A DNA stretch of 64,000 nt from Echria macrotheca (taxonomy: Eukaryota; Ascomycota; Sordariomycetes; Sordariales; Schizotheciaceae). The notes under the pieces were generated by a model. The model made no database searches and was not told the origin of the DNA. It saw only the letters and a list, made by a program, of their open reading frames with translations. Each line of letters opens with the position of its first letter. The stretch's first letter is position 1. Below are positions 14,159 to 26,163 of this stretch, piece by piece. A program made the position numbers and the translations under genes. The stretch lies in NCBI GenBank assembly GCA_030411725.1, contig MU839834.1, forward strand, positions 310,001 through 374,000. Reading direction: 5' to 3'.

Positions 14159-17100
14159 ATGGCGTCCAACGACCTGATCAACTTCGACATCATCGAGGGC
14201 CAGAAAGAAAATATCCAGGCGCTGCCCAGCGGCCGGTCGGCAAAAAAACTGGCCGAGCTGTTCTCGCCATTGTCACTCAGCAAGACCGCGTCGCAGAGCC
14301 CGGCAGACACCAAGAACGTGCTCGATTGTATCCGGGCCGAGTATGAAGCAGAGATAGACGCGATTTCCGAGTCCGACGATCCGTTAGACGTCTACGACCG
14401 CTACGTTCGCTGGACCCTCGACGCCTACCCCTCGGCCCAGGCCACACCGCAATCACAGCTGCACACGTTACTAGAACGCGCGACCAAGGCGTTTGTCAAC
14501 GCGCCACAGTACAAGAGCGACCCGCGCTACATCAAGTTGTGGCTACACTACATCCACTTCTTCTCGGACTCACCCCGCGAAACGTTCGTCTTCCTCTCGC
14601 GACACGGCATCGGCGAGACGCTTGCTTTGTTCTACGAGGAGTACGCGGCCTGGCTAGAGGGCGCCGGACGGTGGGCGCAGGCTGAGGAGGTGTACAAACT
14701 CGGGATCGAGAGAGAGGCGAGGCCGACGTCGCGCCTGCTGCGGAAGTTCGGCGAGTTCGAGCAGAGACGAGCACAGCTCCCCGAGGAGTCGGACGGGCCT
14801 TCATCGCCTGCCCTACCCACCGTCCGCCCCGCGCTGGCCGCAAAGATGGACCCATTCGCCTCAGCAGCAGCGGCTCGAGACCCCCAGGCTCCGCGACAAA
14901 CAAGCGCTGTCGGTGGACAGTCGTCAAAACCAGCCAAGCCCAAGCTCGCCATCTTTTCAGATGCTGATGCGGCGCCGCCAGCATTGTCTTCGCGTAGGGC
15001 TACTTCGAAGGGATGGGATACCATCGGGTCGCTGGCAGACCGCAAGAAGGAAAACGTCATGGAGCCGAAGCCGTGGGTGGGAGAGACGCTCAAAGCCGGG
15101 GGCAAGAAGAGCAGCGCACCCAAGATGCAGATTTTCAGGGATACGGTATGTGGGCACTTTCCTCCTTCCCCATCACAACCGTATGTTGATTCATATAGGA
15201 CTAATGGTTGGCTGTTTGGCGCATATGTATTTCAGTCTCTCTCTAAGCAGCTCTCCAAATCACACATAAGCATTCACCATTCCCAAGCCCAGGTGACAGT
15301 GAATCCATCCAATGGAAAGAAGGAGCGCGTCTTTGTCGATTTACGGGTTATTTACCCGACCCCCGATGAGCCAGGTACCGAACTGAGCTTCGAGGAAGTT
15401 TGGGCAGCCAATCGAGGCTGGCTGGATCGTGAGTGGACTGAAGAAGTGGCGGCCGTGGATGTGGTTCCGCCGCCGGTGGATGAGAATAGTCTGCCGGATG
15501 AAAATGCCGTGAGTAACGTGTCCTCGGACAAGCTGATCGTCCACCACGATGTTGTCAAGCTGGATGAGAATGGGCACCCGATCTACCCCAACGAGAGCAA
15601 GGCGAGAAAGAAGAAGATGATAGAGGTCAATGAGACCCAGATAAGTAGGTGAGCTTTTTCGTTTTTATCGGCACATCTAACGTCTTGCAGTCAAGGCAAA
15701 GCTCGACTCGCCTTCTGGTCCCAAGATCAAGAGGAAACAGTCAGCAGAGCCCACGATGACGCTGCACACCAAGGCGGCGACGGATGATATTTATGACATT
15801 TTCAACGCGCCCATCCAGCCTGCAGGACAGGTTGGCATCAGCGATGACGAGCATGGTTACGAGACGGACGACTATACCAGCGGGGCGGAAAGCACCGGGA
15901 CCACAAGAAATATTGCGACTAGCGAAGCGGGCGACGAAGAGGCCGAAGACGTTGCCGATGAGAATGCCGAGGATGAGCACTCTGACGCGAAGAGTGTTAG
16001 TGAATGGTCAGACTTCTCGACAGGAAAGCACATTCCCCGTCTTGGTGACGGTGAAGAGGATGAGCATAACGACACCCAGGTGTCGGACCTCATAGATATC
16101 CACGACCACGACTCTACTGGAACGTTTTCGGAGCGGACTGGCCACAGAGACTCGGCATCCGCAGAGATCGACGAGGAAGACGACGTGGCGACCCCGGTCT
16201 CAGACGACTTTCCCCAGCTCCGGACGAGAACCTCGTTTGTTCCAATCCCGCCGGAGGACTACGTGCCCTCTAGGAGGCCGTATCGGGATCCTGTCGAGGC
16301 AGCTAACAACCGCCTTCCCTTCATGACACCTATCACCGAGAGAACAGAGTCGTCCCTCGACATCACAGGCGAGCACAACAGCAGCGATCTCCTCTCCAAG
16401 ACTCCTTGCAAGAAGGAAGACGGAAGATATGCCGTCGACGATACCATCAACCTGGAGCCTCTGAGCAGTCCTTTGCGGGAGGTGATCGAAGAGAATCACC
16501 CAAGAGAGCTTCCCAACTGGAAGGTAGCCCAACCACTGCTGCCAAAGTCTAAGCCAGCGACGACCGTACGGGCGCTTGCTCCGAAAGCGCTGGCACCCAA
16601 AGTATTGGCCCCCAAGGGTCCGATCATCAAGGACACGCAATGCAATCCCGTCGACGATAGCATCCGAAACGAGATTCTGGCCAATATCCAGCCGCCTCTG
16701 AGCTCGTACGAGGGGTTTTACGATCACAGCAGTGAGCGGTACGAGAAAGGAGGAGAGATCCGCAAGTACGCAAAGCTCGTGGCCAAGGGCAGTCGGCAGA
16801 GCAGCACCGACAAAACGCTGAACCTTGCAAGCCAAGTGGTCATCCAGTTCCCAGACACAGACAGGGAATACACGCTGCGCAAAGAGCTGGGTGCAGGAGC
16901 GTTCGCCCCTGTATATCTGGTAGAGAACTCACATCCCAACGAACCAGACGAGGAGGACGAGGGTGCCCAATCCGGAGACGAAAACGCACACGTGGCCATG
17001 ATGGGCCGTGGAGCCTTTGCCAGCGCCCACAACCACCGGCGGACACGCGAGGCGCTCAAGATGGAGCAACCGCCGACGCCGTGGGAGTTTTACATGATGC

Positions 17101-17933
17101 GGCTGGCACATTCACGTTTAGGACCGCAGCATCGGGCTACGGCGTCGTTGTCACCCGCACTAGAGATGCACCTATATCAAGACGAGGGGTTCTTGTTTCT
17201 GCCATACTTCTCGCACGGGACGCTGCTCGACGTGGTCAACCTGTTCCGGGCCGAGCCGTCAGGTGTCATGGATGAGATGCTGTCCATGTTCTTCACGATC
17301 GAGCTGCTGCGCACCGTCGAGGCGATGCACGCCAAGCAGCTCCTCCACGGCGACATCAAGGCCGACAATTGCCTGCTCCGGCTCGACCCCTTGGGTGAAG
17401 AACAGCTGAGCAGCCCATGGCGGGCCGACGGCAACGGGGGCTGGTCGGCGCGTGGCGTGACGTTGATCGACTTTGGTCGGGCCATCGACATGCGCGCGTT
17501 CGTGCCTGAAGTGCAGTTCATCGCCGACTGGAAGACTTCAGCTCAGGACTGCGCTGAGATGCGTGAGGGGAGGCCGTGGACTTGGCAGATCGATTACCAT
17601 GGCTTGGCGGGAACGGTGCACTGTCTCTTGTTTGGGAAGTACATGGAGACCGTCCGTTGTGATACCGGGGGTCTGGGCGGGGGGGCGAGACGGTACCGGA
17701 TCCGCGAGTCGCTCAAGCGGTATTGGCAGACGGATCTGTGGGGGGAGCTGTTTGAGATGTTGCTCAACCCGGCCGGATGTGTCGAGGACGGCGGGCGGAT
17801 GCCGGTGCTCCGGAGCATGCGGGTCGTGAGGGAGAAGATGGAGGGCTGGTTGGAGGCGAATTGTGAGAGGGGCGTTGGGCTGAGGGGGTTGATGAGCAAG
17901 GTGGAGGCTTGGGCTAGTAAGGGGAGGAAGTAG
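14159..17933 (+). CDS. BUB1: Spindle-checkpoint kinase Bub1/Mad3
   Basis: Exons 14159-15145, 15236-15644 and 15691-17933 give 1212 residues in this model. A KEN box lies at residues 16-18, followed by the Mad3/BUB1 TPR-like region (about 55-210: YDRYVRWTLDAYPS, YIKLWLHYIHFF). A likely Bub3-binding GLEBS segment (TELSFEEVWAANRGWL) sits near the end of exon 2. The C-terminal kinase begins near residue 857 with a Gly loop (GAGAFAPVYLVEN), a lysine in EALKME, catalytic HGDIKADN (1018-1025) and DFGRAID (1059-1065), so it looks active. Bub1 recruits checkpoint proteins to unattached kinetochores and phosphorylates histone H2A. Having both the KEN box and kinase, it may cover Bub1 and Mad3 roles. 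The first acceptor is uncertain: 15236, 15251 and 15293 all keep frame. Confidence 0.93.
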
Positions 17934-18174
17934 TCAGTCCCATATTTTATGTCGGACGGGAAAACATTGGGCAGTTTGATGATCAAGAATGGGTCGGCGT
18001 CGAGACGGCATTTTCATAGGTACTTGGTGGTGTCTTTTGATTCCCTCGTCTCTTATAAAGTTGTTAGAGTCTCTTTGGTACATATAGTACTTACACATAA
18101 TTATACCCAACTCCTATAACTCCGTCCCAGTGCATGCATCAACTAAGTTGCCTACTTCAAGTTTCACATCAAGA

Positions 18175-19536
18175 TCAGTCACTCTCGTCATCCGTCTCCT
18201 CCTTCTTCTTCCTCCCCCTTTTCGCCCCCTTCGTCCCCTTCTTCGCATCCTTGACGGCCTTCTTGTCCACCTGCTCCTGGATCTTTTTGCGCTCGTCAGC
18301 CCCCTTGTCTTGCAACTCGACCTCCTTTTCGGCAAACGCCTTGCTCTCGACGTCCATATCGATCAGGCTCTCGAGCAACTTGATCTCATCGGCCCAGATG
18401 CGCTTGTCCTCGACGTTCTTGCCATCCGGCCCTTTGACATCGATAGGCGTCTCGAGCACCATGGGCAGATTCTGCATGCTCTCACAGTTCATGATGTTAT
18501 GAAACGCGCGCAGGCCGAGGAATCCAGTGCCGATATTGGCATGCAGATCCCGGTGGGACGCAAACGGCGCCTTGGAATCATTGAGATGCAGCGCCTTGAG
18601 GTATTTCAACCCGACGACGTCGTCAAATTCTGCCATGGTGGCGGCGAAGGCCTCGGGCGTCCGCAGGTCGTACCCGGCCGCGAAGGCGTGGCAGGTATCG
18701 ATGCAGACGCCGACGCGGGACTTGTCGGCGACCAACGCGATGATGTCGCGCAGGTCCTCGAAGCGGCCGCCTACCACATTGCCGCTGCCGCACATGTTCT
18801 CCAGCACCGTCACGACGGAGCTCGTCTCGCCGTGCGCGCGGTTCAGCTGCGCCGCGATGCGCGCGCAGGCATCCGCCATGGGCGCGCCGCCCGTCGAGCC
18901 CGGGTGGAAGTTGTACAGCTTGATGCCGAGGGCCTCGCACCGCTTGAGGTCGTCCACGAAATTGTCGTAGGCTTGCTTCGCCTTGGCGGCGTCCGACTGC
19001 GCGAGGTTGACCAGGTACGAGCCGTGCGGGAGGATGTGCTTGGCGGCGTCGTAGGCGTGCTGCTTGAGTAGGTCGCGGAACTGGGAGGGGACCTCGGGCG
19101 CGAGCGGCGGCGACGTCCATTTCCGCTGCGACTTGAGGAAGAGCGCAAAGGCGTTGGCGCCGATGTGGGCTGCGTTTGGGATGGCGTTGTGCACGCCGCC
19201 CGCGCCGCTGATGTGGGCTCCGATGTACATGGCCCGCTTGAGCGAGGGGACGGCGGTTCGCGGCGCGAGCGGCATGGTGTCGTCGGCGTCGCCCTTCGTT
19301 TTGCGTTTTTTGGGGGTTGGTTTCTTGATCTCGGGTTTCTTTTCGTCTTCGGACCCGCAGCTGTCGCAGGAATGTGCCTCTTCGTCGGCGTCCTCGTCCT
19401 TAATCTTGCGCTTGCGGGTTGTGGCTGCTGCTGTCTTTTTGGCGACTTTGGTTTCGGCTGTCGACACGGCCGTCTTGATCTTGTCGATTACGCCGTTGGT
19501 CTTAGCCTTGAGTACCTCCCGCGTGTTCCGGGCCAT
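18175..19536 (-). CDS. APN1: AP endonuclease, endonuclease IV (Apn1) family
   Basis: A single exon encodes 453 residues. Residues 1-95 are basic and low in complexity, with KKRK/RKRK patches that look nuclear (a mitochondrial role is also known for Apn1). The TIM-barrel domain starts at YIGAHISGAGGVHNAI and carries the family's metal-binding blocks: SYLVNLA, NFHPGS, VLENMCG (the usual glutamate is present), CIDTCHAFAAGYDLR, LKALHLNDSK and HANIGTGFLG. The three-zinc enzyme cuts DNA 5' to abasic sites in base-excision repair. The C-terminus is a Lys/Glu-rich tail. It is convergent with BUB1, 241 bp apart. Family certainty is high. Confidence 0.95.
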   Translation of the reverse strand: MARNTREVLKAKTNGVIDKIKTAVSTAETKVAKKTAAATTRKRKIKDEDADEEAHSCDSCGSEDEKKPEIKKPTPKKRKTKGDADDTMPLAPRTAVPSLKRAMYIGAHISGAGGVHNAIPNAAHIGANAFALFLKSQRKWTSPPLAPEVPSQFRDLLKQHAYDAAKHILPHGSYLVNLAQSDAAKAKQAYDNFVDDLKRCEALGIKLYNFHPGSTGGAPMADACARIAAQLNRAHGETSSVVTVLENMCGSGNVVGGRFEDLRDIIALVADKSRVGVCIDTCHAFAAGYDLRTPEAFAATMAEFDDVVGLKYLKALHLNDSKAPFASHRDLHANIGTGFLGLRAFHNIMNCESMQNLPMVLETPIDVKGPDGKNVEDKRIWADEIKLLESLIDMDVESKAFAEKEVELQDKGADERKKIQEQVDKKAVKDAKKGTKGAKRGRKKKEETDDESD

Positions 19537-21252
19537 TGTGAGAAAAGTGGTCGTCTATCGAGCTGGTATGGCGATGTCGAGGGCCATTGCTGGAAACAGA
19601 CTCGAGATGGAGACGCGCAGGTGGGTTCAGCTGGTGTCAGGGCGCGTCGCGGGACGCGGATTCATTCCGCGACAGCACGTGAGTTGCTAGTCAACCCCTT
19701 AAACAATTGCCACTAAGTACTCTAACTCTCGTCTCATCTCTCCGTCAGCCGTCAGCAGCTGCATTCTTGGTCTCTGCAGGAACATTATTCTGGGTAGATC
19801 CAGCAGATCTGTCCCGGCCCGCTACTCCTTGGCTCGCCATCCTCCGGGAGGTTTTGCTTTCGCTGCTGCCTGACTGTTTGTAATGCACACGGCAATACGC
19901 TGTCATCCAGACTTGCCGGACTTGCCTTTTCAGACCGGTGGGGCTCGATTTGCCCCTGATTTACGTACACATCTGATGAAAAATACGAACGAAGCATTAG
20001 CTCCGAGATCAGAAGGTCAGACAGAAGGCAACTCGATCACTGCCTCGGAGTTACCATCCACCGTCTTATTCGTCACGAGATGTTTACCTGAGAAGACATC
20101 CTCGCTAATAACACAGTTGAAATGCTAAATGCTACATCGAGGGACGGGAGGTTTCCCCCAGATGTGCAACCCCACGATACAAGATGGCTGGGCTAGTCAT
20201 ACGGAACTCATAAGCCGTGAAATAACACTCTACGCAGGCAGCCCAATATACACAGAATACGGTTTACTCGGAGCAATGCGGTCGTCGACTAGCCAACACC
20301 AACAAAAGTCCCCCCAGTTCTTCATGCTGGCTGACACACCTTTACCAATTTTCTTTGCTGGGTTGACCAGTTCCCACGTTCCCCAGACAAACATGCTTTG
20401 TCCCCGCCACAGAAACAACAGCCAGAGCTGAAAGCTCGGCCGAGTCCCACCACGACCACCACCTTCGTGCTATTTTTACCTCGATGCGCCGGCAGGACGG
20501 TTCGTTGGCTTGGGGCCAAACTGCGGTGGATGACGGAGCTAATTGCTCATCCACATGTGTGAAACGCTCACTAGACAGTTGACACTTTGCTGCAAACTGA
20601 CATGCTCGGTTTCTCCGGTGCTTGCTTTCCCTACTGTGCAGAGAGCTACAAGTGCCCATGGAGCGAGCGCATTGTCGAGTTCTCGCTAGGGGCCAAAAGG
20701 ATGAAAGCGGATCGGTCGAAGCATTGATAAAAATAAAATACTTTGTCGCCCTCGCGGCCAAGCGCAGGCGTGCCGCCCATGTGCGCCTAACAGCAGCCAG
20801 ACAGTCGCTGGATATGCTGTCAACTAGACGCGCATGCAAATGGTGCAACATGTCTCCCGCAGCAGACGATCCTCCTTCGTCTTGTTGTGTGAGATGCATC
20901 TGGATGCGACCCTCTTGTGGCCACGCCAAGAAGGCTGCTAGCACTGCCCCAAAACCTGTCCCTTAAGAGAGAGGCCTGTCAGCCGGGTGGGTCTCCAGCT
21001 GATAGCGTCCTGCCAATCGCCAATCGCCAATCGCCGCTCCAGCTGCCTAAGGTGAGGTTGACAGTGACAACCATCAGAAGAACGGGCCGTGAATGTGTAA
21101 CCCTGTGGCATCTCTCCTCCGCTGTGGCGCTGTTTCACAAACGACCGACGTGCTCTCGATGGACTCCGGCCGCGACTTGTGAAGACGATGGAAGCCCCCA
21201 TCGCCAGGCGTCGGTTGTGATTGCGCTGCAACGCCCGCTCCCGTGGTCGGCA
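19537..21252. other. Divergent intergenic region
   Basis: A 1.7-kb gap between APN1 (minus) and the F-box gene (plus). The frames seen, such as a 200-codon one on the minus strand at 20342-20944, have random-like composition and no motifs. An imperfect triple repeat of CAATCGC occurs near 21015-21035. No RNA gene or mobile element recognised. Confidence 0.5.
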
Positions 21253-24200
21253 ATGACGACCATCGCCGGGGCAGAGCGCCCGCGCTCGTCCATCGACAAG
21301 AAGCCCGCCATCATGGCTGCCCTCGCCGCCGACGACCCGCCCGCCTTTGATCGGCTCCCCGACGAGATCATCGAGCAGTACGTGAGGCCCTGCTCTCTGT
21401 CGCGACTCCTTGTCGGCCCCCGTCTGCCCTGCTAACAATGTGCCCGCCCCAAACAGAATCCTCCAGGCCACCGACTCGAATGGCTTCGCGTCGCTGGCAT
21501 TGCTCAACTCGAAATGGAGGAGCGTCGCCCAGCAGGCCCATCTCTACGCCCACCACCTGCGAAACTGTCCCTCGTACTCGATGAGCCATCCCGGGGCGCC
21601 TTCCAGCAGCGTAGACGATGACGACCTGCCCAAGCTGCGACGGCTCTTCGCCCGCGAGGTCAAGAGGAACCTCTTCGAGGCCTATCTGCGACCCAACAAG
21701 ACCGTCATAAAACTCATCTCCAACTCTATCAGCTCTTCCTCATGTCCAGGTGGGGAGGGCATCCAGTTCAGCCCCTCACCCAGGGGCCATCACTTGCTCG
21801 CGTATAACTCGTCCCGCATATATGTAGTCGACACGCGAGGCCCCGAGATCGCTGTCGAGCGCGAGTTCAAGATTCTGCGGCGGCCCCAGGCGACGTGTAT
21901 CAAGGACGACGGAACGGTGCTTGCCGTACTGCTCACCGAGATGGAAGTCGACATCTACGACTTGACGTCCAGTCCTCCGAGGCGCTCTCAGTCCATCATC
22001 CTGGATCACAGTCCCCGCGCCATCGCTCTATCGCCTTGCGGCTCCGTCCTCGCAGCCGCTTATGAGGGGGGGATAGAGGTGTCGGCGCTAGGCACGAGCT
22101 CGCTCTCAACCGATCGGAGAGCCGTCAAGTGTGATGCCGTCGATGCTCTGGCCTTCTCGTTCGATGGCACCCAAATTCTTGGCACCACGGTCCATTCATC
22201 TCAGCCCAACACAGTAATCTTGACGGCCCCTTATTATGACCCCGGAAGCCATATGGCGGACGACAACATCAGCGCCCTGTGGACCACCTCGATCCTCTTT
22301 CCCAACACGAGTCGCGACTGCAGCCACGCTGTGCTGATCCAGAATGGCAAGTATGAGGAGGCCGGCTGGACATTTACATATGACCGCAGCTTCGAGACGT
22401 TTCGCGCCGTCCGGGTCGAGGATCTTCGCAATGGCACAACCTATTTTACTGGGCCGGTTCCCAGCCCGACTTCGCAGGCGCGACTCATTCCCTGTACGTT
22501 GCCCGCCGCGTCGTTTTATGGAGAACTTGTATCGGCTGGTTTCCAGGGCAAAGAGGTCTGGCTTTACGGTGTTCCCGAGGATCTGGATGCGGTGCCCGAC
22601 TCGTCGACGGTCGGAAGTGACAGCGGGTCAAGCTCGACTAGCATCCTCCGGCGGAATAGTGGACCGTCGATACGAGCAGCCTCGAGGATGCAAGAAGGCA
22701 GTGAGACGGCCCGGGTCCCTCAGTGGCAGCTTATCGGTGACAAGCACAGGAATATGTTCGTCGGGGGCTTCAAGATTGGGGAACTGGAAGGGGTAAACAT
22801 GGTAAAGTGGGTGGCCGACTTTGGGGACTCGACAATCAAGGAGCGGCTTCTTGTTGCCGCTCGAAACGTCGTCCCGGGCGTCTCGATTGCCGACGACGAG
22901 GGGATGGACTTTGTTGATGGTGGGAGACTGACGCTCATCGACTTTGACTATACCACTCGGGACGGCGAGGTGACAGAAATCACGATCGAGGTCGGGACAA
23001 AGGAACCAGAGGTGTTGGAGGAAGAGCACCGTGATTTGGCCACCGAGGTTGCGATTGTACGTCGGCGGACGGTCGCCCAACAGAGAGGCGGCCGCGGCGG
23101 CGTCATGCGCTCCGCTACAACGGCAACCCGACATCCCCCCCTTCCGCCTCAAACTTCGAGCCAGGAGAAATCGGAAGACGATGACGATCCCCTGAGGCCT
23201 CGTCGTCTCGGAGTCCCCCCTCCGCGGGTGGTCGAACCCGAAGCAGAAGCCGACGAAACCGAAGGGCAGTCGATCGAAGAACAAGAAGCACTCGACGCTC
23301 CGTACGCACACGCAAGCCCGCGGTCAGGCACGACGCTTCGCCGCGCGGCCACTGCAGCTGCTGCCAACCGTCGGCTGCACCCGCAAGCCGCTGCAGCTGG
23401 TCCCGTTCAGTATCGACGGGCAGACGGGAGGACGGAACATCCTCATGAAAGTGACGCCGACAACTGGGTCCCTCCACCCCCTCCTTACCAAAAAGAAGAC
23501 CCCGGCGATTTACCTGCGTTTCTACGGCATACTCTTCCGACTTCCGGAGCTACGATGGAGCAAGGTCAACCCAAGCAGTCGGCCGGCGAGCCGGCTACAA
23601 GCACAGGCCCTCCCCCGCAGGCGGCGACTCGCCATCCGAATCCCCGTCACTCTATCGTGCCCCCAGTTCCTCCAGTCCCCCTAATACCACCGGTCCCGCA
23701 GGTTCCGCTCCAAGCTCCGCAGGCGCCTTGGCACCGTCGAGAGGGCAGCGGCTCAACCGTCCAGTCTGTTCGGGAGGGGCCCATCAGGCCAGGTTCGAGG
23801 ACTTCTCGTTATCTCAACGGGGAAAATATCTACGACGTCTCCCCACCAGAATCACCCGCTCCTGGGGCGAGGAGAGCCGAGCGTGCGAGTATGCTGCCCC
23901 CTGACGGATCTCGAAATGTGAGCAATTCCACGACCAACAGCAGTGTTGGTCCGACGAGCCACCCGCATACTCTTCCTCGAATCCAGACGGCGGGAGGAGC
24001 CCAAGTGTCGGGTGGTGCGCCGTCTCTGGACCTGCAGATCCCATCACCGTCTCTTCACAATATCATGCAGGGGTTTGGGGGCACACATCAGGGTGTAACA
24101 GGGCCCGGAGGCCGACGACTGTCGAACTCGATGACATGGCCGACGCAGCCGAACCAAAAGCCTACTACCGTAACAGCAGCCGGATATCCTTACTCGGCCC

Positions 24201-25072
24201 CCCCTGCGAACGCTGATGCCAATGCGGCCCTCTCACGGGCGTATCCGCCTTCGAGTTCTGCGCAGCACATGCAGGGAGGTAACGTGAGCGACGCCGCTAA
24301 GAGGTATTCTGGAGTTAACCAGCTGCCGCGTGTACCGGTGGGCAGTCGGGACGGCGACGAATACACACGGGCTTCTTTTCAGAGGCCGCTTTCGCAACAG
24401 CACCATTACCCTCAGTATCAACAGTCGCCCTACGAGCCCCGAGCGCAGTCTCAGCCGCAACCCCAACATGCACAAACGCCGCCTCGTCTGGACTTTAGCG
24501 CCGGGCCACCACAAGAGGACATGCCGCTGATCATCAGCACGCCCAAAGGTGTCTCGGGTGCATATGACCCACCGGACCGACGGATCTCGGGACGACGCGC
24601 AGAGACGCCAATTCTCGCGCCAGTGCCGCGCCATCCACGTCCTACTGCACAAGCCGTCCTCCGACCCACGGTCGAGCGTCTCGAAAACATAACGAGCGGA
24701 GCACAAGGCTCGAGTGGGGGGGTCACTGGCTATCTCATGCCGCCGGGTGGAGCAGGATCAGGCTCGGTGTCGTCAGGTGCGCGCGTGGCCAGTCTTAATA
24801 GGAAGCAGAGCCGGGCGGAGCGCAGCGCGGCCAAGAACATGGCGGATGCCAAGCGACGGGGCTGGGCAGGACGGTCACGGTCGAAGAGCAAGAAGAAGAA
24901 GTCGAAGCAAAAGGAGCCCGACTTTGATGCGGCCAGCAGCGCGGCGTGGACGGACGTGACCAACTTTAGCCACCGGTCGCTAGGGTTCGGACGGGGGAGC
25001 AGCAGTAGCACCGGCGGGCCAGCTGCGGGGCAGCAGGGCAAGGTTGACAAGGGGAAATGCGTCGTGATGTGA
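21253..25072 (+). CDS. Large F-box protein with C-terminal CaaX box
   Basis: Two exons (21253-21377, 21457-25072) give 1246 residues. The F-box begins at residue 33 (FDRLPDEIIEQILQATDS) and is split by the intron; it should bind Skp1 in an SCF ubiquitin ligase. Residues about 110-400 show repeated beta-strand patches like a WD40/beta-propeller (FSPSPRGHHLLAYNSSRIYV; IALSPCGSVLAAAYEGGI; ALAFSFDGTQILG). From about 560 to the end it is disordered and rich in Pro, Ser, Gln and Arg, with a basic cluster (RSKSKKKKSKQKE) near the C-terminus. The last four residues are CVVM, a good farnesylation CaaX motif. The inference is a membrane-tethered substrate receptor; the substrate is unknown. Confidence 0.88.
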
Positions 25073-25417
25073 TGGCTTCCCGATGGTTTACAACATATAT
25101 ACCTTTGTATCATGACGGGCTGGCACTGCTGGAGGTTACAGAACAGCGACGGCCCTCTCTCTCGTTTGTGTGTGGTCATTTACATGATGGGAGCGAGACT
25201 GGATTCTTAGGGGTTTGGGGGTTTATAATAGTTGGATTTGGTTTTGTATTGTTGTTTGGAAAGAACTCGAATGATACCAGATACCAGATACCAGATAGTA
25301 AAGCAAGAGACAAGACAATTTGGTGATGACTCTCTCTCTCTCTCTTTCTCTCCCACACACTCACACACAACATACTGAGTCAACACAACAAAAGAAAAAG
25401 AAGAAAAAAAAGAAGAA
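25073..25417. other. Convergent 3' region with simple repeats
   Basis: This gap lies between the convergent F-box and 86-residue genes. It holds a three-unit GATACCA repeat (25273-25293), a CT tract (25330-25350) running into a CA tract (25354-25369), and a purine run (25390-25415). No gene. Confidence 0.6.
25330..25369. repeat. CT/CA microsatellite
   Basis: A dinucleotide CT tract passes directly into a CA tract. It lies in the 3' flank of two convergent genes and is likely length-variable between strains. Confidence 0.8.
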
Positions 25418-25678
25418 TCAACCGCGCTTGGCAACCTCGCTCCGACCAAGCCCCTCCATCTCAGCCTTCATGTCGTCCTCGGCCTCGCCGCGCGTGTTCT
25501 GTGTGGCGACGCTCGGCTGTCCGGGCGTGTGTTCTGCCGTGCCTTTTTCTGTGGTCGAGGTCGTGTCGTGGATGTGCGCTTTGAGACTTTCGGGGACCGC
25601 GGGGTCGGGCAGGGGCATCGAGGCTTTTGGGCCGTCGCGGGCGCCTATTGAGTTGCCTCCTGCTGCGTTCGTTGCCAT
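25418..25678 (-). CDS. Small hydrophilic protein of 86 residues
   Basis: A single-exon frame with its own ATG and stop, 86 residues, no signal peptide or membrane segment. It is hydrophilic and probably disordered: MATNAAGG start, Pro-rich DPAVPESL, Thr/Glu-rich middle, acidic helix-like GEAEDDMKAEMEGL and a basic end (SEVAKRG). Composition and the even spread of charged residues look like a real small fungal protein rather than a chance frame, and the frame lies between sensible flanks (convergent with the F-box gene, divergent from the next gene). I do not recognise a family and assign no function. Confidence 0.6.
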   Translation of the reverse strand: MATNAAGGNSIGARDGPKASMPLPDPAVPESLKAHIHDTTSTTEKGTAEHTPGQPSVATQNTRGEAEDDMKAEMEGLGRSEVAKRG

Positions 25679-26163
25679 TTTTTGGGGATCTTTTTTGGTG
25701 TCCTTGAGTGGGAGGTTTGGTTGTTTTGGTGTTTGAGGTGATTTGTTTTTGGGTTTGGGGACTTGGACTTGGACTTGAGAGTGTGTTGTTGTTGATGGGG
25801 GTTGTTGTTATGAGATAACGTAGGTTAATTGGAGGTGTAATCCGCTTTATAAAGGAGGTGAGACTTGAGAACTAAGAAGGGGAGGTTATGATGTCACTGG
25901 TGATCCGCGGTGTGGTGTGTGTGTAAGTCTCCCCCTAGTGTCGTTCTAGGTAGCGTGGGGGTTGTTTTTGAGCCGTCGGAACCAGCCGCTTTGCGCTGCT
26001 GCGGCCGCTCACCGAGGTGAGAGAGCAACACCCCTGCAATCTTTTTTTTAACTCAGCAAAAGCAAACTCATGTGTACACAACCACAACACCAATCAATGT
26101 TGAGAGATGAAAAAGTGTGTGTGACCGAATGGCAGTAACGTAACAAATGGGATATCATAAACC
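25679..26163. other. Divergent promoter
   Basis: A 485-bp gap between divergent genes. The part next to the 86-residue gene is T/G-rich (GTTTTTGG, GTTGTTG repeats); the part near the plus-strand gene is A/C-rich. No other feature. Confidence 0.5.

Noticed and set aside
20342..20944. 200-codon minus-strand frame
   Set aside because: Overlaps other frames, no motifs, random-like composition.
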